A stretch of 6,664 nucleotides of DNA from Woeseia sp. GTDB taxonomy: Bacteria; Pseudomonadota; Gammaproteobacteria; Steroidobacterales; Woeseiaceae. The notes beneath the pieces were generated by a model. That model was not told the DNA's origin and ran no database searches. It saw only the letters and a list, made by a program, of their open reading frames with translations. The position numbers and the translations under genes were made by a program. Positions within the stretch are counted from its first letter, which is position 1. Each line of letters begins with the position of its first letter. Below are positions 1 to 5,458 of this stretch, one piece after another. Location: assembly GCA_018701055.1 (NCBI GenBank), contig JABIUH010000406.1, forward strand, positions 1-6,664. Reading direction: 5' to 3'.

Positions 1-1922
1 ATGCGTCCCCAGGGTGGCTTGAACAATGGCAAGCCAAACGGTCCTTCGACTTCTGCTGATCGACTGACAAATTGCATATTCGAACGATCCGGGTCATTTA
101 TCATGCCTAATACGCCGACCGTTTTTGCCGACGATACATACATTATCCCGGTTTCCGGATCAGCAATGGCACCTTGCCAGTTGGCACCGCCACTGCCTGA
201 TGGCGAAAACAGCGTTCCGCCATTTGTGTCCGAATACACAGTCGGTGGTGTGAACATTGGGCCGATGGTGTAATTCGATACGATTCGCTGCGCTTCGCGG
301 AAAATTTCCGGCGTCAGATCGTTGAGATCATCGAATGTTACGCCACTCGGAAAGAACGGTTCCGGCAATGTAGGAACCGGTTGAGTTGGTGCTGTAATTT
401 CGTCGGGGACATTGCTCGACGGATAGGCAACTTCCTCGATCGGCCAAACAGGTTCGCCAGTGCGTCGATCAAAAACAAAGGTAGTGCCTTGTTTGGTTAT
501 TTGAGCGACAGCGGGTATTGCCTTGCCGTCAACCGTTATGTCGATAAGTATGGGTGCGGCCGGAAGATCATAGTCCCAGATAGGGTGGTGGACGGTTTGG
601 AAGTGCCATACACGCTCGCCAGTTTTAGCGTCCAGACAAACGAGGCTTTGTGCGAATAGATTGTCACCGGGGCGGTGACCGCCGTAGTAATCGCCGGTAG
701 GTGCCTCAGTTGGCAAATAGACATAGCCAAGCTCAGGGTCCGCAGACATAGGTGCCCATACGCCGACGTTACCCGTATACGTCCACGAATCGTTTAACCA
801 GGTCTCATGTCCATATTCTCCAGGTTGCGGAATGGTGTGGAAAATCCACAGTCGCTCGCCGGTTATTGCGTCATAGCCGGTGACGTTGCCGACCGGCATT
901 TCTTTGGTCGGTGGTGCGCCGCCAGCAGGAAATGCGGATCCCACGATGACCACGTCGCCGACCACAATGGGTGGTGAGCTGGCACCAATCCTTGCGTTCT
1001 CGAGATCGAGATTCTGATCAATATTCGCTTTCAGATCGACAATGCCACCGTCACCGAAGGACGCAAGTGGCCGACCATCGGACGCGTCAAGTGCGATCAA
1101 ATGATAGCCGGGAGAAACCATGTAGATCGTTTCTTGTTCACCATCGCGTCGATACGCAACACCGCGACCAGGACCCTTGCGTGGTGCGTTGTCGCCACGT
1201 TTTCCCTCATCAATGCGATACATCCACAACGTCTCGCCAGATGCCGCGTCGATTGCGACGACCGCGCGACGAATGCCAGCGGTTGCGTATAAAACACCGT
1301 TTGCCATCAATGGCGTCGTTTCCAAATTCGGCCAGGAGACGGGCCCAAAATTATCTGAACGCCACCGCCACGCGATCTCAAGTTGATCGGCATTTTTTGC
1401 GTTGATCAGGTCCAGAGCCGAGTAATTTTGACTGCCCGGATTGCCGCGATGATGCAGCCATTCCACGGTCTCGCCCGAATTGTCTTCTGCCAGCAACTCT
1501 TGTGGCATTCGATTTTCTGGATCTACAAAATCAATACGTGAAAGCGCGTCGTTTGACCCAACGAGGTTCGCTGTACCCGCCCGAAAACCGTTCCGATTAA
1601 GAATGTAGGCGATAACGTTTTCGTATGCACTGTCCGCCAGGCCTGCTGGTTTGGTCACCGGCATCGTCTGTTGCGTCAAAGAATAGAATTCGGCAAGTGA
1701 TCGCCCGCGCCAATTGTCGACTACGGTTCGGCCAGCGAGAGCCGGTCCGCCTTCAGTGCCTTCCATTTCCTGGCCATGACAAAGGACGCACTCGCGGCTG
1801 TATACGGCTTGGCCGGCCGATGCTTGTTCAAGCGTGAATACACCCCGGTCTATATTGGTTTGCGCCTCGCTCAGAACGGGAAGCAGGAGCAGGCTGGCAA
1901 AAACACGGATCAGAATATTCAT
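1..1922 (-). CDS. Quinohemoprotein dehydrogenase: N-terminal cytochrome c plus PQQ beta-propeller, 3' end beyond window
   Basis: The frame is open from an ATG at 1922 to the left edge (640 codons, no stop), so the C-terminus is missing. Residues 1-20 form a Sec signal peptide (MNILIR, then a Leu-rich core, SEA before the likely cut at A20/Q21), which supports this start. Only a weak GGA (1929-1931) serves as ribosome site. Residues 34-113 are a class I cytochrome c domain: CVLCH at 45-49 binds haem covalently and M87 in TMP is the likely sixth ligand. From W155 a PQQ beta-propeller follows, with repeats such as AIDAASGETLW (223-233) and LDAKTGERVWHF (430-441). HHPIWDYD (445-452) and TKQGTTFVFDRR (476-487) match the E. 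coli membrane glucose dehydrogenase segments holding catalytic Asp466 and PQQ-contacting Lys493. GANW (579-582) is also typical. The protein should oxidise an alcohol, sugar or polyol in the periplasm and pass electrons via PQQ and haem. The substrate is unknown. The frame stops at GLPLFKPPWGR, where this family usually continues with a last propeller blade. Confidence 0.9.
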   Translation of the reverse strand, partial: MNILIRVFASLLLLPVLSEAQTNIDRGVFTLEQASAGQAVYSRECVLCHGQEMEGTEGGPALAGRTVVDNWRGRSLAEFYSLTQQTMPVTKPAGLADSAYENVIAYILNRNGFRAGTANLVGSNDALSRIDFVDPENRMPQELLAEDNSGETVEWLHHRGNPGSQNYSALDLINAKNADQLEIAWRWRSDNFGPVSWPNLETTPLMANGVLYATAGIRRAVVAIDAASGETLWMYRIDEGKRGDNAPRKGPGRGVAYRRDGEQETIYMVSPGYHLIALDASDGRPLASFGDGGIVDLKANIDQNLDLENARIGASSPPIVVGDVVIVGSAFPAGGAPPTKEMPVGNVTGYDAITGERLWIFHTIPQPGEYGHETWLNDSWTYTGNVGVWAPMSADPELGYVYLPTEAPTGDYYGGHRPGDNLFAQSLVCLDAKTGERVWHFQTVHHPIWDYDLPAAPILIDITVDGKAIPAVAQITKQGTTFVFDRRTGEPVWPIEEVAYPSSNVPDEITAPTQPVPTLPEPFFPSGVTFDDLNDLTPEIFREAQRIVSNYTIGPMFTPPTVYSDTNGGTLFSPSGSGGANWQGAIADPETGIMYVSSAKTVGVLGMINDPDRSNMQFVSRSAEVEGPFGLPLFKPPWGR

Positions 1923-1985
1923 AACACATCCATTGAGAAGACTTCGTGGGAGAGGATACACCGTTGCTACAGAAAGTCGGCGATG

Positions 1986-2012
1986 TTGTGATGTTCCGTA
2001 CTGCGATATAAT
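1986..2012 (+). promoter_or_regulatory. Candidate sigma-70 promoter for the IclR gene
   Basis: A perfect TATAAT lies at 2007-2012, preceded by a partial -35 TTGTGA at 1986-1991 with a 15-bp spacer, which is shorter than the ideal 17. Transcription would start near 2019, about 60 bp before the TTG start of the regulator. The -10 overlaps the left arm of the inverted repeat at 2002-2030, so a bound regulator would block it. The -10 match is seen directly. Promoter activity is inferred. Confidence 0.5.
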
Positions 2013-2030
2013 GGGCAGCCGGATATCGCA
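2002..2030. promoter_or_regulatory. Candidate regulator operator: perfect 8-bp inverted repeat between divergent genes
   Basis: TGCGATAT (2002-2009) and its exact reverse complement ATATCGCA (2023-2030) are separated by 13 bp. The arm centres are 21 bp apart, two helical turns, so both arms face the same side of the DNA. The site lies between the divergently transcribed quinohemoprotein gene and the IclR gene and covers the TATAAT of the latter. IclR-family proteins bind as dimers or tetramers to such palindromic sites next to their own gene, so autoregulation and control of the dehydrogenase are plausible. Binding by this particular regulator is inferred from position only. Confidence 0.55.
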
Positions 2031-2066
2031 AAGCATAACAATTATTCATCGATACCGGACTAGCGT

Positions 2067-2071
2067 GGGGA
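2067..2071 (+). promoter_or_regulatory. Ribosome binding site supporting a TTG start
   Basis: GGGGA lies 7 nt before the TTG at 2079. An in-frame TAG at 2061-2063 rules out any start further upstream, and no ATG occurs in this frame before the DNA-binding domain. This purine-rich site therefore decides for the TTG. The match to the Shine-Dalgarno consensus is only partial. Confidence 0.45.
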
Positions 2072-2078
2072 TGCGATC

Positions 2079-2903
2079 TTGCCGAAAAACCAAGGCGAAA
2101 AACTAGCCAAATCATCGACGGTGCATAGCGTCGTAGTTGCCGCGAAATTGCTTGAGTTCTTGGCGGACAGCGGCCGGCCACAGCGTGTTACTGACATTTC
2201 CCTGCACTTGGGGATGACAAAGGCCAGGGTGTCTCGACATCTGAGCACTTTGAACGACCTGGGCATGGTCGTCCGGATGCCCGATAAGAGCGGCTATCGG
2301 CTGGGACCAACATTGTTTCGTTTGTCGAATGCCGCGCTCGATCAGTATGAAATTACCAATATCGCTTACCGTTATATGGTCGCTTTGCGTAATCAGGTGC
2401 ACGAGGCCTTGCTCCTCGCGATTCCAGCCGGTGGCGATGCCTTGATCGTATCGACCGTCGTAAGCGGCAAGGCTCTGTCGCCCGAGTTGGTTCGCGGTAG
2501 TCGCTTGCGCGTGCCGATTTCGCCGACTGCCGGTGTCGTATTAGCATTTGCGCGTGAGTCCGTTCGTGAGCGTGTCTTGGCTCGACGTGCTGAGAGGCAC
2601 CCAAGTCGCGAGGTGGTTCTTGATCCCGTCAAGCAACGACAAGAATTTAAGAAAATTCAAGATAGATTTTATGCGTTTCATGACGACCCGCACGACGCCG
2701 GATTTGCTGTTTTGTCAGCCCCAATTTTTAATCATGCGGAGGGGTTGGAAGCCGCACTCACCTTAGTGATGAATCGTCGGGCTGGAAATGTGGATCACGA
2801 AAAGCAATATTTGCAGGTGTTGATGGGAACCGCGATTGAAATATCGCGGGCGCTAGGCTCGCTGAAAATGGCCAATTGTATGGCTGAAAAATACGGCGGG
2901 TAG
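2079..2903 (+). CDS. IclR-family transcriptional regulator
   Basis: This 274-residue protein has normal IclR length and architecture. The N-terminal winged helix-turn-helix spans about residues 14-75: VHSVVVAAKLLEFLA begins the first helix, VTDISLHLGMTKARVSRHLSTL (37-58) is the helix-turn-helix, and the wing ends in GYRLGP (72-77). The C-terminal effector-binding domain (about 90-262) shows family features: RGSRLRVPISPTAGVVLAFA (139-158) and GFAVLSAPIFNHAEGLEAALTLV (208-230). It is a cytoplasmic DNA-binding protein that should sense a small molecule, often an aromatic or organic acid in this family. The start is TTG because an in-frame stop lies 15 nt upstream of it. It is divergent from the PQQ dehydrogenase gene, with a palindromic operator candidate between them. 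Close relatives in role include MhpR, PcaR and PobR, and an MhpB-like gene lies 2.6 kb away, so control of ring cleavage is a reasonable inference. Whether it activates or represses cannot be told. Confidence 0.92.
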   Translation: MPKNQGEKLAKSSTVHSVVVAAKLLEFLADSGRPQRVTDISLHLGMTKARVSRHLSTLNDLGMVVRMPDKSGYRLGPTLFRLSNAALDQYEITNIAYRYMVALRNQVHEALLLAIPAGGDALIVSTVVSGKALSPELVRGSRLRVPISPTAGVVLAFARESVRERVLARRAERHPSREVVLDPVKQRQEFKKIQDRFYAFHDDPHDAGFAVLSAPIFNHAEGLEAALTLVMNRRAGNVDHEKQYLQVLMGTAIEISRALGSLKMANCMAEKYGG

Positions 2904-2908
2904 CGCAA

Positions 2909-2934
2909 AGGGCCAGAGCCTTGGCTCCGACCCC
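2909..2934. repeat. Palindromic intergenic repeat, copy 1
   Basis: AGGGCCAGAGCC (2909-2920) and GGCTCCGACCCC (2923-2934) form an imperfect stem (9 of 12 positions pair) with a 2-nt turn, starting 5 bp after the IclR stop codon. The arms resemble those at 2975-3000 and 5421-5447, with a shared core near AGGGTCAGAGC...GCTCTGACCCT. It may act as a weak transcription end or mRNA-stabilising hairpin. No T-tract follows. Confidence 0.6.
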
Positions 2935-2938
2935 GAAT

Positions 2939-2970
2939 GTCTGCGACAAGTTTTCAGTTGCACAGCAGAC
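2939..2970. repeat. Hairpin between two palindromic repeats
   Basis: GTCTGC (2939-2944) pairs exactly with GCAGAC (2965-2970), with partial pairing further in (ACAA 2946-2949 with TTG 2958-2960). It sits in the gap between repeat copies 1 and 2, so the stretch 2909-3000 is a chain of three hairpins. No coding frame explains it. Confidence 0.4.
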
Positions 2971-2974
2971 TCAA

Positions 2975-3000
2975 AGGGTCAAAGCGCAAGCCCTGACCCT
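2975..3000. repeat. Palindromic intergenic repeat, copy 2
   Basis: AGGGTCAAAGC (2975-2985) and GCCCTGACCCT (2990-3000) form a stem with 9 of 11 pairs around a GCAA tetraloop. It belongs to the same family as copies at 2909 and 5421. A degenerate lone arm, GCTTTGACCT (3016-3025), follows on the right. The rest of 3001-3115 shows no gene and no convincing promoter, only an A-rich run at about 3088-3101 before the next gene. Confidence 0.65.
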
Positions 3001-3115
3001 GACACTTTAACGCGAGCTTTGACCTCGATACTCTGGTCCGAAAGGGGCAATGCGGCGCAATAGTTGGTAGTCTGTAAGCCCCACGCAGAAAAAAAAGAAA
3101 AGTAACTCAAGGGAC

Positions 3116-3121
3116 AAGGAG
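3116..3121 (+). promoter_or_regulatory. Strong ribosome binding site fixing a GTG start
   Basis: AAGGAG lies 6 nt before the GTG at 3128. This near-consensus site, and the alignment of the resulting N-terminus with that of the downstream paralogue, settle the GTG as the start. Confidence 0.8.
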
Positions 3122-3127
3122 TACGCC

Positions 3128-3598
3128 GTGTTTGAATGGCTTGAATATTCGGCAATCGCAGTTTGGGTAGGGGAGTCGCTTTACGGTTACCCCTTCATGT
3201 TGGCGTTGCATGCAGTTGGTCTCTCGATTGTGGTCGGAATTTTCGCCATGCGTGATTTGCGTTTGCTCGGTTTTTTTTCGGGTATCAGCTATGAATCTAT
3301 CGATGATCTGCGAAAAGTTGGCTGGGCTGGCTTTGGCGTCAACGCGGTCTCCGGGTGTTTCTTATTCACCTCTCAAGCAACCATTTTCGTTGAAAGCACA
3401 CCGTTCCTCTCGAAAATATCAATGATCTTTCTTGCTGCCATATGTGCTGCGATCATTCAAAACCGAATGCGGGACGAAGCGGCGGCGTGGGATGAATCCG
3501 GCACGGCTGCAGTAGGGTCCGTTAGAGCGATTGCGGTTCTATCACTGATGCTCTGGGTAGGCGCCATTATTTCTGGCCGCCTGGTCGCATACCTGTAA
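3128..3598 (+). CDS. Four-helix membrane protein, first of a paralogous pair (DUF6644-like)
   Basis: This 156-residue protein of unknown function starts at GTG with a strong AAGGAG. It shows four hydrophobic segments at about 21-41, 65-83, 96-112 and 132-152. It is clearly homologous to the next protein. Shared features are a Pro (P22), LHxxGLSxxxG (27-37; H28 lies inside helix 1), DLRLxGFF (43-50) at the end of that helix, AGFGxN (67-72) in helix 2, a Lys (K96) before helix 3, and GRLxxY (150-155) at the C-terminus. I recall this pattern from the DUF6644 family but could not check it. It should sit in the inner membrane. A buried conserved His with nearby Arg residues would suit haem b or quinone binding, but one His per subunit proves nothing. 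The stop is 16 bp before the partner gene, so the two are surely co-transcribed. No signal peptide or enzyme motif is seen. Confidence 0.88.
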   Translation: MFEWLEYSAIAVWVGESLYGYPFMLALHAVGLSIVVGIFAMRDLRLLGFFSGISYESIDDLRKVGWAGFGVNAVSGCFLFTSQATIFVESTPFLSKISMIFLAAICAAIIQNRMRDEAAAWDESGTAAVGSVRAIAVLSLMLWVGAIISGRLVAYL

Positions 3599-3614
3599 AG
3601 GATAGGAGAGAGAA

Positions 3615-4100
3615 ATGGAAGATTTCGTACAAACTATCGAAGGGTCTGCGATCAACGAATTGATTCTCGGTTCGGCCTGGTTGTGGCCAGTTATGGAGAT
3701 TCTGCACTTCATCGGTCTTTCGATTTTACTGGGTGCGCTTTTGATTATTGATCTGCGGTTGGCAGGTTTTTTTCGCAAGATCGATATCGCTGCGACACAT
3801 AAATTATTGCCATGGGTATTCGCCGGCTTCGGTATCAATTTAACGACCGGCATTTTATTCGTGCTTGGAGATCCGTATCGTTACACAGCGAATATTGGTT
3901 TCTGGTGGAAAATGGGCCTTGTTGGCGTCGCGGGACTGAACGCGCTGTGGTTCTGGTGGAAAATCAATCCTGTTATGCAGAGCTGGGAACCCCACGCTGA
4001 TACGCCGGCACTTGCCAAAGTTATTGCCTGGGTATCATTGGGATCCTGGTTCGGCGTGTTGTTGTTAGGTCGCCTCATTCCGTATATCGGTACGGGTTAG
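3615..4100 (+). CDS. Four-helix membrane protein, second of a paralogous pair (DUF6644-like)
   Basis: This 161-residue membrane protein starts at an ATG with AGGAG (3604-3608) 6 nt upstream. Four hydrophobic segments lie at about 24-46, 66-85, 97-115 and 135-155. It matches the preceding protein along its whole length: ILHFIGLSILLG (29-40, H31), DLRLAGFF (46-53), AGFGIN (70-75), K99, and GRLIPYI (152-158). It differs by a short N-terminal extension and by Trp-rich patches (FWWKM 96-100, LWFWWK 111-116), typical of the lipid-water interface. The two genes look like a tandem duplication whose copies have since diverged, which suggests a heteromeric complex. The function is unknown. With a PQQ dehydrogenase and a catabolic regulator nearby, an electron-transfer or transport role is possible but speculative. 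The operon ends here, at an intrinsic terminator 24 bp after the stop. Confidence 0.88.
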   Translation: MEDFVQTIEGSAINELILGSAWLWPVMEILHFIGLSILLGALLIIDLRLAGFFRKIDIAATHKLLPWVFAGFGINLTTGILFVLGDPYRYTANIGFWWKMGLVGVAGLNALWFWWKINPVMQSWEPHADTPALAKVIAWVSLGSWFGVLLLGRLIPYIGTG

Positions 4101-4124
4101 GCAGCGCCTTTGGATTTCCGAAAA

Positions 4125-4158
4125 AATAAGGCTCGTTCGCGAGCCTTATTTGTTTCTT
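4125..4158 (+). terminator. Intrinsic terminator after the membrane-protein pair
   Basis: AATAAGGCTCG (4125-4135) and CGAGCCTTATT (4140-4150) form a perfect 11-bp stem with a TTCG loop, followed by TGTTTCTT (4151-4158). An A-run at 4121-4126 precedes the stem and extends the pairing with the T-rich tail. It would end transcription from 3128-4100, so the MFS gene downstream needs its own promoter or read-through. Confidence 0.92.
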
Positions 4159-4208
4159 GCCCTGCGGAATATCAAACGTAATGGCGAGTAGTCGATAAAC
4201 TATCCAGA

Positions 4209-5420
4209 ATGAGTAACAGCAACTCCGCTTTATCCAGTCGAAATTTCCGTCTCTATCTATTTGGAAATGTTCTGTCGGTATTGGGAGTATGGGTCCAGCG
4301 GCTGGCCTTGGGGTGGCACGCCTGGGAACTTAGCCAGTCGGCACTTGTCGTCGGGCTCATCGCGGCCGCGCAATTCATGCCGCTCATTGTGCTCACGCCG
4401 TTTTTTGGTGTGCTCGTCGACCGAATGAACATTCGCCTGGCGGCAATTGCGATGCACTTTTTGCTCACTGCTGTTGCCACGGCGCTCGCCCTGTTGACGC
4501 TTTCGGGAAACATGACGATTGAGTGGTTGTGCGGTCTAGCGCTGGCTCATGGTATTGCCAATAGTGCCTATTCACCGGTCCGACTGTCTCTGATTCCGAA
4601 TCTGGTTAGGAAAGTACAGTTTCAGAGTGCGGTTGGCATTGCCTCGACCTCATTCAATGTGTCGCGATTTATCGGCCCGGGGATCGCGGGTGGGATTGTC
4701 GCGCTTTATGGGCTTGGCTGGGCCTACGCGATTAACGCGATTACCTATTTGCCGACCATTTTCGTGTTGGCAATTATTCGTATCGACGACAAATCTGGCG
4801 CCGATAAATCAAAGAAGCCGTATTTAGAACAATTACGCGAAGGCTTGCGTTACACGCTAGATCACACGCAGATTCGTAATATTCTCTTACTTGCTGGCGT
4901 GAGTAACTTTTTCGGCCGTGGAATTCTGGAGTTGATGCCGGCGTTTGCGGCCCTGATTTTTGCCGGCGGTAGTAGCGTTTTGGCAGCCCTAATGGCTGCG
5001 TCCGGCGTTGGCGCAATAATTGCAAGTCTAATGTTCGCTTTTGGCGCGTTCAAGAATCAATTGCACGCAGTGGTGGCCGTCGGTTCGATCGGCGTTGCGT
5101 TGAGTATGGCGTTCTTCGGAGAAACCGAATCTCTAATCGCGGGATCGCTAGTGGTGCTGATGCTCAGTCTGTTTGCGAGTCTGGTGTCTATTGGGTCACA
5201 AACAGAAGTGCAGATGTTGGTTGAGAATAGGCTCAGAGGGCGTGTGATGAGTCTGTGGACCCTCGTCATCATGGGTGGGCCGGCAATTGGCAGTGTGGTT
5301 GCAGGCGCGCTCGCGGAAGACATTGGCGCGAGGCTCATGTCCTACATTTTCGCTGGAGCGTGCTTGTTATTAACGTTGTGGGTCGGACTAAAGCGACCAA
5401 CGGGCAGGGCGCAGGCGTAA
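4209..5420 (+). CDS. MFS transporter, EntS/MFS_3-like exporter family
   Basis: This 403-residue protein has the length and hydrophobicity of a 12-helix major facilitator. The N-terminus, SSRNFRLYLFGN (9-20), leading into helix 1, is characteristic of the MFS_3/EntS-like group. The loop between helices 2 and 3 carries motif A, GVLVDRMNIR (67-76). SRFIGPGIAGG (152-162) is the family's helix 5 signature. A charged cytoplasmic linker (about 191-222) divides the two halves, and ENRLRGRVMSLW (339-350) lies before helix 11, again typical of this group. It would use the proton gradient, usually for efflux of small or amphipathic compounds. The substrate is unknown. It lies 58 bp after a terminator's last base and no clear Shine-Dalgarno precedes ATG 4209, so expression may be weak or the start may be slightly misplaced. 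It converges on the extradiol dioxygenase gene with only 38 bp between stops. Import or export of an aromatic compound is contextual inference. Confidence 0.9.
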   Translation: MSNSNSALSSRNFRLYLFGNVLSVLGVWVQRLALGWHAWELSQSALVVGLIAAAQFMPLIVLTPFFGVLVDRMNIRLAAIAMHFLLTAVATALALLTLSGNMTIEWLCGLALAHGIANSAYSPVRLSLIPNLVRKVQFQSAVGIASTSFNVSRFIGPGIAGGIVALYGLGWAYAINAITYLPTIFVLAIIRIDDKSGADKSKKPYLEQLREGLRYTLDHTQIRNILLLAGVSNFFGRGILELMPAFAALIFAGGSSVLAALMAASGVGAIIASLMFAFGAFKNQLHAVVAVGSIGVALSMAFFGETESLIAGSLVVLMLSLFASLVSIGSQTEVQMLVENRLRGRVMSLWTLVIMGGPAIGSVVAGALAEDIGARLMSYIFAGACLLLTLWVGLKRPTGRAQA

Positions 5421-5447
5421 AGGGTTAGAGCGAGAAGCTCTGACCCT
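5421..5447. repeat. Palindromic intergenic repeat, copy 3, possibly a bidirectional transcription end
   Basis: AGGGTTAGAGC (5421-5431) and GCTCTGACCCT (5437-5447) form an 11-bp stem with one G-U pair in the plus-strand RNA and a GAGAA loop. It begins at the first base after the MFS stop codon and fills most of the 38-bp gap between convergent genes. It is the best-paired of three related palindromes in the window. No T-tract follows on either strand, so it is not a standard intrinsic terminator, though it could hinder read-through or protect 3' ends. Confidence 0.7.
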
Positions 5448-5458
5448 GAAAGAGCAAC

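Noticed and set aside
1..273. Plus-strand open frame at the left edge, and another at 381-659
   Set aside because: Both are antisense to the dehydrogenase, whose minus-strand reading gives continuous family motifs across the same bases.
971..1405. Plus-strand open frame of 144 codons
   Set aside because: It lies antisense within the PQQ dehydrogenase coding region, has an Arg/His/Ser-rich low-complexity translation, and shows no fold or motif. It is a shadow.
2005..2031. Minus-strand promoter for the dehydrogenase using TTGCGA (2031-2026) and TATATC (2010-2005)
   Set aside because: The spacer is only 15 bp and the hexamers arise mainly from the palindrome itself. The match is too weak to list.
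1828..2181. Minus-strand open frame of 117 codons spanning the divergent intergenic region
   Set aside because: It overlaps the signal peptide region of the dehydrogenase and the start of the IclR gene in different frames, with no recognisable domain.
3086..3101. A-rich run before the first membrane-protein gene as a regulatory element
   Set aside because: It may be only a leader or an AT-rich upstream sequence. No -35/-10 pair or repeat structure accompanies it.
4157..4184. Promoter for the MFS gene: TTGCCC (4157-4162) and TAATGG (4179-4184), 16-bp spacer
   Set aside because: The -10 matches the consensus poorly. A promoter is expected after the terminator, but this one cannot be supported.
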